In this document: one piece after another, positions 54,373 through 63,879 of the stretch
Layout of the letters: the number at the start of each line of letters is the position of its first letter
Numbering within the stretch: position 1 is the stretch's first letter
Assembly (NCBI RefSeq): GCF_900104955.1
Contig: NZ_FNSI01000001.1
Coordinates: 4,870,001 to 4,934,000, forward strand
Source: Beijerinckia sp. 28-YEA-48
GTDB lineage: Bacteria; Pseudomonadota; Alphaproteobacteria; Rhizobiales; Beijerinckiaceae
Reading direction: 5' to 3'
Length of the DNA stretch: 64,000 bases
Translations under genes and position numbers: made by a program
The notes under the pieces: model-generated
What the model was told of the DNA's origin: nothing
The model's input: the letters and a program-made list of their open reading frames with translations, nothing else
The model's database searches: none

Positions 54373-55314
54373 ATGACAAATGCGATGATCGAGGTCGTCG
54401 TCCAGACGGTGACGCGGCCCGTGGCGGGTGTGCGGCGCTTCGTGCTGGCGGCGGCCGACGGTGGCCTGCTGCCGGCCTTCGCGCCGGGCGATCATATCGA
54501 AGTCGAAACGCCGTGCGGTATCGTGCGGCCCTATTCCCTGTGTGGCGATCCGGCGCGGCGTGACGTTTATGAGATCGCCGTGCTGCGTGAGGGCCAGGGA
54601 CGTGGTGGCTCGCGCTCAATGCATGATGCTTTGGCGAAAGGGCGGGGCCTGCGCATCTCGGAGCCGCGCGGCTTGTTTCCGCTGCGGCCAGGTGCTGCCT
54701 TCACACGCCTGGTGGCGGGCGGCATCGGCGCGACGCCACTCGTCGCCATGGCCCATCATCTGGCACGCGAGCGGCTGGCGTTCGATTTTCATTATTGCGC
54801 GCGCGATCGCGATGGTCTGGTGTTTCTGCCGGAGCTGCAACGGCTTGTTCCGCCCGAGGCCCTGCATGTGCATCTGTCGGGGGGTGATGAGGCCAGGCGG
54901 TTCGATCCACGGCGTCATCCGCTGACCGATGCGGCGCGGAGCGCTGTCTATTGTTGTGGACCTGATAGGCTGATGAGTGCAGTCAGGCAGGCCTATCGAG
55001 ATGTCTGTCCGGTCCACACCGAATCCTTCAAGCCGAGTATGCCTGACGATGCGATGGCTTTCGAGGTCGTGCTGGCGCGGACGCAACGCACCGTGCCGGT
55101 GAAAGCCGATGAAAGTATTCTGGTGGCGCTGTGGCGGGCCGGGATCGAGCGTCCGTTGAGTTGCGAGACCGGCATTTGTGGGACGTGTCGCACGCCGTGG
55201 TGCGGTGGCGAGCCGGAGCATCGCGATGCTCTGCTGACCGAGGATGAACGCAAGCGGGAGATGTTGATTTGTGTATCGCGCTGCCGCTTGAAAACGCTGG
55301 TGCTGGATATCTAG
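54373..55314 (+). CDS. VanB/phthalate dioxygenase reductase-like oxidoreductase
   Basis: A 313-residue reductase with three parts: flavin domain (motif RPYSLCG at about 58-64), NAD domain (GGIGATPLVAMAHHLA) and a C-terminal plant-type ferredoxin (CETGICGTC and a distal Cys in CVSRC). This is the class IA reductase architecture that feeds homo-oligomeric Rieske oxygenases. It begins 2 nt after the dehydrogenase stop. The second Rieske oxygenase (56.5 kb), which lacks a private reductase, is the most likely partner. Confidence 0.93.
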   Translation: MTNAMIEVVVQTVTRPVAGVRRFVLAAADGGLLPAFAPGDHIEVETPCGIVRPYSLCGDPARRDVYEIAVLREGQGRGGSRSMHDALAKGRGLRISEPRGLFPLRPGAAFTRLVAGGIGATPLVAMAHHLARERLAFDFHYCARDRDGLVFLPELQRLVPPEALHVHLSGGDEARRFDPRRHPLTDAARSAVYCCGPDRLMSAVRQAYRDVCPVHTESFKPSMPDDAMAFEVVLARTQRTVPVKADESILVALWRAGIERPLSCETGICGTCRTPWCGGEPEHRDALLTEDERKREMLICVSRCRLKTLVLDI

Positions 55315-55351
55315 CGCTTCGGAGCATGCATCGTTGAGTTGTAACGCGACA

Positions 55352-55514
55352 CCTCGGTGTCATCCCGGACATTTGCATAGCAAGTGATCCGGGAGCCAGG
55401 GGCGCGTCGTAGAGCCTGCCGAAACGAGCAGTATCCGAGGAACCGTTTCTGTCGTTGAAGCGGTTGCCCCTGGATATTGGATCACGCTCACGCGCGTCCG
55501 GTATGACACCGAGG
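55352..55514. repeat. 163-nt nested palindromic element
   Basis: Nested inverted repeats: outer arms 55352-55370 and 55496-55514 (19 bp, one mismatch), middle arms 55384-55403 and 55466-55485 (imperfect), inner stem AACCG (55441) to CGGTT (55465). The arms contain the CTCGGTGTCATCCCGG motif that recurs in intergenic mobile palindromes of Hyphomicrobiales genomes. Sits between the reductase stop and the convergent LysR stop. No second copy found in this window. May act as a terminator for both genes. Confidence 0.75.
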
Positions 55515-55520
55515 ATTTAG

Positions 55521-56432
55521 CTAGTTCGCCGGATATAGGCTTCTGATCTGCGCCTGCAGCCAGACCAGCGGCGGCTCGGTCACCCGTGCTTTGCTGATCA
55601 GAATGTCGAGCGTGGTGCGTGGCGGCTTCACCGGTGGATCGAACAGCGCGAGACCCTGGGTGTCGACGAACAGGTTGGCCAGGGTGCGGTCGACAATCGC
55701 CACCATGTCGGTGCGCGCCACCATCAAGGGTGCTGCGAGATAATGCGGCTCGACGACGACGATGTTGCGCTTCAAGCCGGCGGCGGCGAAGGCTTCGTCG
55801 ATCGGCTCTCCCGTATAGCCGTGCGGCGCGACGACGATATGCGGCAGGGCGGCGAAGGTCTCGAGCGTCATCGGCACGCTCAAGCAGGGATGGTCGCGCC
55901 GTACGATGGCGACGAATTCCAAGGTCGTGATCGGCGATCGTTCGAGCCGGGCGATGGTGGCCGACGACACGGTGATGGCGAGATCGATCTCCATGCGGTC
56001 GATCGCCGGCACCACGTCGTCGCGTCCCGTCGGCAGAACGCTGATGCTGATCGCCGGCGCCTCGCGGCGCAGTTTCGCCATCAGCGGGATCAGCACGGCG
56101 TTGATCGCCCCGTCGGTGGCGCCGATCTTGAAAGCGTGTACGCGCGTCGCGTCGAACTGAGTGGGGTCGGCGAGGATGTCGCTGGCGTCGGCCAGCACCT
56201 GGGAAATGCGCGGTGCCAGCGCCATGGCGCGGGGGGTCGGCTCGACGCCTTTCGGGTGACGCACGAACAGCGGATCGTTGAGGGTTTCGCGAAGGCGCCC
56301 GAGCGCATGGCTGACGGCGGATTGGGTGAGGCCGAGGCGTAGCGCGGCGCGTCCGACATGGCGTTCGGCCATGAGGATTTCGAACACGATCAGATAGTTC
56401 AGATTGGCGCGGCGTAAATCGAAATGGCTCAT
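55521..56432 (-). CDS. LysR-family transcriptional regulator
   Basis: A 303-residue LysR protein with the NodD/SyrM-like N-terminus (NLNYLIVFEILMAERHVGRA, then LGLTQSAVSHALGRLRETLN). The ATG at 56432 is chosen over an upstream TTG. It is divergent from the Rieske oxygenase gene and is the likely regulator of the degradative genes on either side. The 98-nt shared region is AT-rich near the LysR start. Confidence 0.93.
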   Translation of the reverse strand: MSHFDLRRANLNYLIVFEILMAERHVGRAALRLGLTQSAVSHALGRLRETLNDPLFVRHPKGVEPTPRAMALAPRISQVLADASDILADPTQFDATRVHAFKIGATDGAINAVLIPLMAKLRREAPAISISVLPTGRDDVVPAIDRMEIDLAITVSSATIARLERSPITTLEFVAIVRRDHPCLSVPMTLETFAALPHIVVAPHGYTGEPIDEAFAAAGLKRNIVVVEPHYLAAPLMVARTDMVAIVDRTLANLFVDTQGLALFDPPVKPPRTTLDILISKARVTEPPLVWLQAQIRSLYPAN

Positions 56433-56530
56433 GAACAAATGAATTTATACGAGTTGGATTAATGGCGTCAATCAAAGGACCGTCGCGGTCATGGAGGCGG
56501 CGTCTGCGCGGCGCGACAGGGAGTGGGATC

Positions 56531-58054
56531 GTGAACTTTCAATCCAAGGTGCAATCGAAACCTGAGCGGATCGATTTCAATAAAATTACCGCGACGGTAG
56601 AGGATGAGGATTACAGCCGGCTGTTTCCCGCCGAGCGCTACATTTCGCGCGAGTGGCTGCAACGTGAATATGAGGAACTCTGGTCGCGCGTCTGGCAATG
56701 GGCTTGTCGCGAAGAAGAGATTCCCCATCCCGGCGATTACTATGAATATCGCATCGGCGATCAGTCGGTGCTGATTATCCGCACCAATGACGGTGGCATC
56801 AACGCCTTCCACAATTCGTGCATGCATCGCGGCACGCGGCTCGCAGAAGGCGGCACGCCGGTGGGTGGCGCTGGCTCGTTCCGCACGCGCACGCCGGTGG
56901 GCGGCGCCGGCTCGATGCAGAACAACAAGGCGCATTTCAAAGGCAAGATCCAATGCGTGTTCCATGGCTGGGCCTGGGATCTCGATGGCGAGATCGCGCA
57001 TCTGCCTGGCGCTAAGGATTTCGCGCCGGAGTGCATTCAGCGCGACAAGATCGGCTTGCGCAAAGTGCTGGTCGACACCTGGGAAGGGTTCGTCTTCATC
57101 AATCTGGATCCCGAGGCTGGGCCGCTCAGTGAGTATCTCGATCCGGTGCCGGAGCGGCTGGCGAAATTCGAAATCGGCAAGATGCGCATCCTGCGCCACT
57201 ACACGACGATCCTGCCGTGCAATTGGAAATATGGCGTCGATCAGTTTCAAGAGGGCTATCACGTCTGGGCCACCCATGTGATGGACATGAACGAAGTCGG
57301 CGCTGTCTCGACTGGCCCTGGCGGACGGCGCGTCGGCGAAATGGCCAAGGGGCCGCCGCCGGCCGATATCGTTGGCGCCATGACGACCTATTCGCTACAT
57401 GGCCGCCACACCAATTTCTGGGAACCGGATTGGGAGCTTGGCACCGGCCTGCCCAAGGGCATGAAGCTGCGCGATATCGCCGCTGATCCGCGCGCGTGGA
57501 TCCGCGAAGCGATTGCCACCATGGTGGTGCAGGGGCGCGCCGCACAATACGAGGTCGATTATTTCGACACGCTGGGAGAGCTACCGCTCGACATGGAAGG
57601 GCCGCATTTCATGGCGCTGAACCGCCGCGATGCCTGCGCTGCCAAAGGCATCGATCTGTCAGCCCTCACCGATGAGGAACTCTACGGCTTTCCCTGCGAG
57701 CATCGGATATTCCCCAATATGCTCGGGCCCGTGGCGGGCAACACCTTCGGTCTGTTCCGTTCGCGGCCGAATGGCGACGATCCCGATAGCTGCATCTGGG
57801 ACATGTATTTCATGTTCCGCTATGCGGAGGGGGAGGACGTGGAGCGCGATGTGCTGTTCATCCCCGATTGGCGCAATCCGCCGCCGGGCCGCATCACGCC
57901 CTCCTTCATGCAGGATTGGCGCACCACGCCGCTGTTTCAGGCCGGCATGCACCAGAAGAGTTTCCCCGGCCATCGCTTCTGCCGCCAGGAGCAGAATATC
58001 ATCCATACCCACAAAATGCTCGATCAGATCATCGGCAAGGCATTGAAGGAGTAA
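56531..58054 (+). CDS. Rieske oxygenase alpha subunit with an insertion in the Rieske domain
   Basis: A 507-residue ring-hydroxylating oxygenase. Rieske ligands are C97/H99 (SCMHRG) and C142/H145 (CVFHGW); 42 residues separate the pairs instead of about 16. The insert contains a 12-residue tandem repeat (TPVGGAGS twice). The iron site is H244-x4-H249 (YHVWATH) with D237 ahead, the usual inter-subunit electron-transfer Asp. The GTG at 56531 follows AGGGAG; an ATG at 56462 has no ribosome site. No beta subunit is present. The VanB-type reductase at 54.4 kb is a likely partner. Its stop is 3 nt from that of the convergent amidohydrolase. Confidence 0.9.
   Translation: MNFQSKVQSKPERIDFNKITATVEDEDYSRLFPAERYISREWLQREYEELWSRVWQWACREEEIPHPGDYYEYRIGDQSVLIIRTNDGGINAFHNSCMHRGTRLAEGGTPVGGAGSFRTRTPVGGAGSMQNNKAHFKGKIQCVFHGWAWDLDGEIAHLPGAKDFAPECIQRDKIGLRKVLVDTWEGFVFINLDPEAGPLSEYLDPVPERLAKFEIGKMRILRHYTTILPCNWKYGVDQFQEGYHVWATHVMDMNEVGAVSTGPGGRRVGEMAKGPPPADIVGAMTTYSLHGRHTNFWEPDWELGTGLPKGMKLRDIAADPRAWIREAIATMVVQGRAAQYEVDYFDTLGELPLDMEGPHFMALNRRDACAAKGIDLSALTDEELYGFPCEHRIFPNMLGPVAGNTFGLFRSRPNGDDPDSCIWDMYFMFRYAEGEDVERDVLFIPDWRNPPPGRITPSFMQDWRTTPLFQAGMHQKSFPGHRFCRQEQNIIHTHKMLDQIIGKALKE
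56854..56914 (+). repeat. in-frame 36-nt tandem duplication inside the Rieske gene
   Basis: Copies at 56854-56878 and 56890-56914 share 23 of 25 bases and are offset by 36 nt (12 codons). The two differences are silent third-position changes. Confidence 0.9.
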
Positions 58055-58057
58055 TGT

Positions 58058-59509
58058 TCACTGCGCGGGTTGGTCCGCCGGTTGCGCTGTGGCCCGCTGC
58101 AGCGGCCAGGGCGAGGCCATGCGATCAGCGAGCCCGGCGCGGCGCGCGATGTCGGCGCCAACGCGTTCGGCCTCGTTCAGGACCTCGCGCGGGTCTGGGC
58201 CGTTGCTAAACTGGCCGTCGCGATAGACGATCTGGCCGGCGACCAGGACGGCCTTGGCATCCGATCCTTTGCCGGCACAGACAAAGGCCGAGAGCGGGCG
58301 CTGCAACGGGCCGACATGGGGGCGGCGCATGTCGAAAATGGCGATATCGGCTTGCTTGCCCACATCGAGCGAGCCGATCTCCTGGTCGAGACCAAGGGCA
58401 TGGGCAGCATCGATGGTGGCCATTTCCACGGCGCGCTCGACAGGCATGCGGGTGGGGTCGAGATGGCGCTGATGCTGGAACAGCACGCATGCCTTGATCT
58501 GTTCGAACATGTCGTCGGAATAGTCGACCATCGGGCCATCGGTGCCGAGCGCCGTGTTGATGCCGAGATCGGAGGCATTGGCGACCGGCGCGAGGCCGCC
58601 GCCGCGAATGGCTTCGCTGGTCGGGGTGTAGATCAGGCTGGCGCCGACATGGGCCATCTGTTCGAGGTCGAGTTCGGTGCAATGGATGCAATGCGCCAGG
58701 AGCCAGCGGTGATCGAGCACGCCGAGCTGCATCAGATAACGCACGTCGGTGCGGCCGGTCTGGCGCAGGTGCTGAAGAAAGCCTTTTTCCATCGAGAAGG
58801 TGCCGGCGGCGATATGGCTTGAGATACGCAGGTCAAGCGTACGCGCCAGTTCCGCGCCGCGCAGGATCAAATCCTCGGTGCTCATGCCGGAAGAGGTCCA
58901 ATGGGCGTTGGCTTCGATCACCATGCCCATGCGGACGAGGCCGTCGCGCGCGCCGTTCCAGCGCTCCACGTCCTCCTTCAGGGCGGCGAGGGATTCATCG
59001 AGCGACAGCGGATGAGCGGTGAAGCGGGGGTTGCGGCAGCGCAGTTCCTTGCCGAACACCTGCCTTATGCCGAGTTCGGCCTGTGGTTCGATGATCGCTT
59101 TCACAGTGTCGGGCGTCGTCACCGTCACCGAATGGTTGAATGAACAGGTGGTGCCGGTCGCCAGCATTTCCATGCCGCATTGATAGCTGGCGACGCGCAT
59201 GGCGTCGTTCGACAGGTGCTGCACCAAGGGGAAGACCAGGTCGCTGATCCAGTCCTCCAGCAGCAGGCCGTCGGCCATGCCCTTGAACAGGCTGTACCAG
59301 TGATGCTGATGGGCGTTGATGAGGCCCGGCATGACGAGACAGCCTTGGGCGTCGATCACCTCGTCGAAATCGCGCTCGTGCAAGGATACGGCCGAGGCCT
59401 GCACCGATTGTATCTGGCCGTCGGCAACGGCGACCGCGCCGCCGGGCCAGACGTCGCGGTTGCCGTTGACGGTGACGACATAGCCATTCTTGATCAAGAT
59501 ACGGGTCAT
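58058..59509 (-). CDS. amidohydrolase (AtzB/8-oxoguanine deaminase-like), HxxE Glu replaced
   Basis: A 483-residue TIM-barrel amidohydrolase. Metal ligands H67-x-H69 (INAHQHHW), H232, H273 and D324 (LGTDGP) are visible. In subtype-III deaminases the third His is followed by x-x-Glu; here it reads SHIAA, giving Ala235. The opening MTRILIKNGYVVTVN is typical of chlorohydrolase/deaminase enzymes. It is a close paralogue of the gene at 60682-62079 by eye, with matching blocks throughout. GAGGA precedes the ATG. Substrate unknown, probably a small N-heterocycle or amide imported by the linked ABC system. Confidence 0.9.
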   Translation of the reverse strand: MTRILIKNGYVVTVNGNRDVWPGGAVAVADGQIQSVQASAVSLHERDFDEVIDAQGCLVMPGLINAHQHHWYSLFKGMADGLLLEDWISDLVFPLVQHLSNDAMRVASYQCGMEMLATGTTCSFNHSVTVTTPDTVKAIIEPQAELGIRQVFGKELRCRNPRFTAHPLSLDESLAALKEDVERWNGARDGLVRMGMVIEANAHWTSSGMSTEDLILRGAELARTLDLRISSHIAAGTFSMEKGFLQHLRQTGRTDVRYLMQLGVLDHRWLLAHCIHCTELDLEQMAHVGASLIYTPTSEAIRGGGLAPVANASDLGINTALGTDGPMVDYSDDMFEQIKACVLFQHQRHLDPTRMPVERAVEMATIDAAHALGLDQEIGSLDVGKQADIAIFDMRRPHVGPLQRPLSAFVCAGKGSDAKAVLVAGQIVYRDGQFSNGPDPREVLNEAERVGADIARRAGLADRMASPWPLQRATAQPADQPAQ

Positions 59510-59558
59510 AGCATCCTCACATCGTCTCAGCCGGGCGTCTTCTGTCTGTCGGCCGTCC

Positions 59559-60638
59559 TCAGCCGAACGGCTTTTCCTGCTCCAGCCGCTTCAGCGCTTC
59601 CGCCGCCACGGTGGGCTCGAAAATCTGCGCTGGCGTCACCTTGCGCTCGACCAGTTTGAACGGGCCGCTCCAGAAATCCTGCTGCGCCAGCACGGAGGCT
59701 TCGTTCGGCGCGCCGTTCTCGGAAATCCATTCCCAATGCGGTGCGACGGCGGTGAGCAGGCCGACATCCTTTACGAAGATATATTTGGTGATCATCTCGA
59801 TGATGTCGCGGTGTTCGGTGGGCGCGCCGGCGACCTTGTTGAACAGTCGCGCGGAATGAATATAGGCCATGGCGAAGCGCACCACGGTGTCGCGCCGCTT
59901 GGCGAGGAAATCGTCGCGCACGGCGATCATCGCGGTTTGCGAATTGGGCAGGATTTCGTCGCGTGAGATGATGATGGTGCCGAGCCCCTGTTCCTCCGCC
60001 AGATAAGCCAGATGATAGGTGATGTCGGCGACATCGACCTGCTTTTGCGAAAGCTGTTTGACGATGTCGGGTTGCTGCACGCTGGTCTGCCATTTCACGT
60101 CATTGACCGGATCGAGCCCGGCCATGCGCAGGCCCGTGGCCATGCCATAGTGATTGATACTGCCGGTGGCGCCGACGGCGACGATCTTGCCCTTCATCGC
60201 TTTCAGATCGGCGAGAGTCCTGAGGCCCGATTCGTAATGATCCTTGCGCATGACGGTGGCGGTGATGGCGCGGCCCTTTTGGGCCTGGCCGTTGCAGAGG
60301 ATCGATTTGATCGGCGCGCCACGGCTCAACGAATTGAACAGGCCAGCGCTGCAGGTGACGACACCAAGATCAACCTCGCCTGATATCATCGGCGCGACGA
60401 TCAGCGATCCATCGGGAAAGCTCTTGATCTTTGGATCGACGCCGACCTTGGCGAAATAACCCAGTTCGCCGGCCATGAAGATCGCCGCCTGATTGATGAA
60501 GGGCGAAGCGGCGATGGTGAATGTGTCGAGCTTCTGCCCGTAGGATGGGCGGATCGCCGTGGCGCCAAAGGCCGCGAGGAGCCCGGCTTTCGCGCCAGTC
60601 TTGAGAAGGGTGCGGCGTGTGCTGGTCTGGCCAATCAT
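59559..60638 (-). CDS. Tat-exported ABC substrate-binding protein (NMT1/THI5-like)
   Basis: A 359-residue receptor. A twin-arginine leader (STRRTLLKTGAKAG at about 6-19, cleavage near RPSYGQ) is followed by a NMT1-type fold: FTIAASPFINQAAIFMAGEL, GYFAKVGVDPKI, then VTCSAGLFNSLSRG and GKIVAVGATGSINHYG. Such receptors serve ABC importers for sulfonates, nitrate, thiamine precursors and other small ligands. The ATG at 60638 has GGAG 6 nt upstream, better than 60650. It sits between two paralogous amidohydrolase genes. Confidence 0.9.
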   Translation of the reverse strand: MIGQTSTRRTLLKTGAKAGLLAAFGATAIRPSYGQKLDTFTIAASPFINQAAIFMAGELGYFAKVGVDPKIKSFPDGSLIVAPMISGEVDLGVVTCSAGLFNSLSRGAPIKSILCNGQAQKGRAITATVMRKDHYESGLRTLADLKAMKGKIVAVGATGSINHYGMATGLRMAGLDPVNDVKWQTSVQQPDIVKQLSQKQVDVADITYHLAYLAEEQGLGTIIISRDEILPNSQTAMIAVRDDFLAKRRDTVVRFAMAYIHSARLFNKVAGAPTEHRDIIEMITKYIFVKDVGLLTAVAPHWEWISENGAPNEASVLAQQDFWSGPFKLVERKVTPAQIFEPTVAAEALKRLEQEKPFG

Positions 60639-60681
60639 CTGCTTCTCCATGGGTATGTTGAACGGGGTTTGTCGAACGGCG

Positions 60682-62079
60682 TTACCAATGCGGTTGCGTA
60701 CGGGCTTCTAGTCCGGCCTTGAGGATGACGGTTTGGGCACGACGGCTGGCCTGGGCCAGGAGATCGTCCGGGCAGGATCGCACCAGTTTGCGAGAGCGGA
60801 CCACGATCTCGCCATTCACCAGAACCGTATGAGCATCGGTGCCGCGCGCCGAGTAGACGAGCGCCGCCAGCGCATTGTTGGCTGGCATTGCGCGGACGGT
60901 CGCCAGATCGAATAGAACGATATCGGCACGTTTGCCGGCTTCAAGCGAGCCGATCTCACTGTCGAGGCCCAGCGCTTTGGCGGCGTTGATGGTGGCCATT
61001 TCGAGACAGCGCTCCGGCCCCATGAGCGTGGGGTCGAGATGTTTGGCGTGCTGCAACATCGAGCAGGCTTTCATCTGTTCGATCATGTCGACGGAGTAAT
61101 CGACCATCGGTCCGTCCGAGCCCAAGGCGACGTTGACTCCCGCCGCGCGCATCAGCGCCACGGGGCCGATGCCGCCGCCGCGCACCGCCTCGCTGGTTGG
61201 CGTCGAGACGACGGACGCACCGCTGTCGGCGATCATGCGGATGTCGGCCGGCGAGCAATTGATACCGTGGGCCAGGATGTAACGGGAATCGAGGAGGCCG
61301 AGCTGCATCAGATGATGCGTTTCGCTGATGCCCGTCTTGCGCAACACCTGCAGATAACTCTTGTCGAAGGACAGGGTGCCGGCGGCGATGTGGGTGGTGA
61401 TCTTGAGGTCGTGCCGGTCGGCGAGCCGTTTTCCGGCGATCAGGAGCTCTTCCGACGTCACCTGCTGATCGATGAAGATGGCATTGCACTCGACGGCGAG
61501 GCAGAGGCGGGTGAGGGCGCTGCGCGAGGCCCAGCGTGGGATCAGATCGTCGAGAAAGCTGATCTCTTCGGCCAAGGTGCGGGGATGATGTGGATTGCCG
61601 GGCAGGCGGCATTGTACTTCCTTGCCAATTACCTGGCGGATACCGAGGGTTTCACCCGGCGCGGCGATGCGTTGCAAGGTCGCTTCTGTCGAGGGCAAGC
61701 GCAGATGGTTGAGGCTGCAGGTGGTGCCCGACAGCAGCATTTCAGCCGACGCCAGCCACGCCGTCAGCTCCATGTCGTCATCGCTCAGATGTGGCGTGAC
61801 GCGGTGAACGACATCGGGAAACCAATCCTCGATCAAAAGGCCGCCGGCGATGCCTTTGAACAGATGATAGTAAAAATGCTGGTGGGCATTAATCAGTCCG
61901 GGAATGACGATCATGCCCTTGGCATCGATTACGTCGTCGAAGCCGCCCATGGCATCGGCTTGAGTTGGCAGGACAGCCTCTATCGCGCCATCGTCGATGA
62001 TGACGGAGCCACCGGGAAAGACGTCGCGACCGGCGTTGATCGTCACCACATAGCCGCCTTTGATCAGGATGCGGGCCAT
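60682..62079 (-). CDS. amidohydrolase paralogue, HxxE Glu replaced
   Basis: A 465-residue relative of the amidohydrolase at 58058-59509, sharing MxRILIKxGYVVT, INAHQH, HIAAGT, TPTSEA and DGPMVDYS blocks. Metal ligands H66-x-H68, H230, H271 and D322 are present, and the HxxE Glu is again replaced (Ala233). AGGA precedes the ATG. It lies 12 nt after the ABC permease gene, so it is certainly in the import operon. The two paralogues may act on successive or related substrates. Confidence 0.9.
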   Translation of the reverse strand: MARILIKGGYVVTINAGRDVFPGGSVIIDDGAIEAVLPTQADAMGGFDDVIDAKGMIVIPGLINAHQHFYYHLFKGIAGGLLIEDWFPDVVHRVTPHLSDDDMELTAWLASAEMLLSGTTCSLNHLRLPSTEATLQRIAAPGETLGIRQVIGKEVQCRLPGNPHHPRTLAEEISFLDDLIPRWASRSALTRLCLAVECNAIFIDQQVTSEELLIAGKRLADRHDLKITTHIAAGTLSFDKSYLQVLRKTGISETHHLMQLGLLDSRYILAHGINCSPADIRMIADSGASVVSTPTSEAVRGGGIGPVALMRAAGVNVALGSDGPMVDYSVDMIEQMKACSMLQHAKHLDPTLMGPERCLEMATINAAKALGLDSEIGSLEAGKRADIVLFDLATVRAMPANNALAALVYSARGTDAHTVLVNGEIVVRSRKLVRSCPDDLLAQASRRAQTVILKAGLEARTQPHW

Positions 62080-62091
62080 AGTTGTTCCTGG

Positions 62092-62888
62092 CTATTCTTT
62101 GCCGATCGCCCAAGGGGCGATCCAGCGATCGATGCGTTCCTGGGCTTTGATGATGAGGCCACCGAAGACGGCGAGAACGACCAAGGCGGCGAAGACCTTC
62201 TCGGTTTCCAGCACCTGGCCGAAGCGGATCAGCAGATAACCCATACCGCTCTGGCTTGACGCGCCGATCATTTCGGCGGCGACGACGAGGATGATGGTGA
62301 CGCCCATGCCCAGATGCAGGCCGGAGAAAATGCTGGGTATGGCGGCGGGGATGACCACTTTCAGCTGTACCTGCCGCGCATTGGCGCCGAGATCGCGCGC
62401 CGCGCGCAACAGGCCCTGGTCAGCCTGGCGAATGCCGGAATAGGTGCTGATGACGACGGGAAAGAAAGCGGAAATAGCGCTTATGGTGAGAATATAGGCC
62501 TCGCCCGTGCCGAGCCAGATGATGAGGAGCGGGATCAGCGAAATCTTCGGCAGCGGATAGAGCGCGGCGATCCAAGGATCGGCCAGGCGGGCGACGATGC
62601 GCGACATGCCCATCAATACGCCGAGCACAATGCCGAAGAAGCCGGCGATGAGAAAACCAGCCATGATGCGCAGGAAGGTGACGGCAAGGTGATAGGGCAG
62701 CGATCCGTCGAGGGTCATGATGGCGAGATAGTCGGCGATGACGCTGGGCGCCGGCAGGATGATGGGGGTGATGCCGCGTAGGCGCACCACGGCTTCCCAG
62801 ATCGCCAGAAACAGCACGATCGAACCGAAGGGTAGAAGCCGGAGCCAAAGTGGATCTTTGGATTTCTTCTTGGATTTCGGCTGGCCGC

Positions 62889-62892
<4 letters not shown>
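62092..62892 (-). CDS. ABC transporter permease (SsuC/TauC-like)
   Basis: A 266-residue inner-membrane permease with six predicted helices and the ATPase-coupling EAA-type loop near LRAARDLGANARQVQLKVVIPAAIP. This is the usual permease partner for NMT1-type receptors. Its start overlaps the ATPase stop by 4 nt (ATGA). Confidence 0.93.
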
Positions 62893-63695
<803 letters not shown>

Positions 63696-63778
63696 GCCGT
63701 CTCCATGTGCCGCGGCCTGTGGGCCGTCTCTTTCTCGGCATTGACTGTCTGGCCGGGGTTGGCCAGATTGAATGTTCA

Positions 63779-63808
63779 ATACTAAGTATCTTAATGTTGA
63801 GGTATCTT
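63779..63808. promoter_or_regulatory. repeat-rich divergent promoter of the ABC operon and MarR gene
   Basis: A perfect palindrome ATACT-A-AGTAT (63779-63789) overlaps the first of two direct repeats GTATCTT (63786-63792 and 63802-63808, 16 bp apart). Position in the 184-nt gap between divergent genes fits a MarR operator. Confidence 0.5.
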
Positions 63809-63879
63809 GCCGCGGCATGTCAAGCGCATCGAAGCGGCAAAGCCGATTAATTTTCCAGCATGCGGATCAGTTTTACGCC

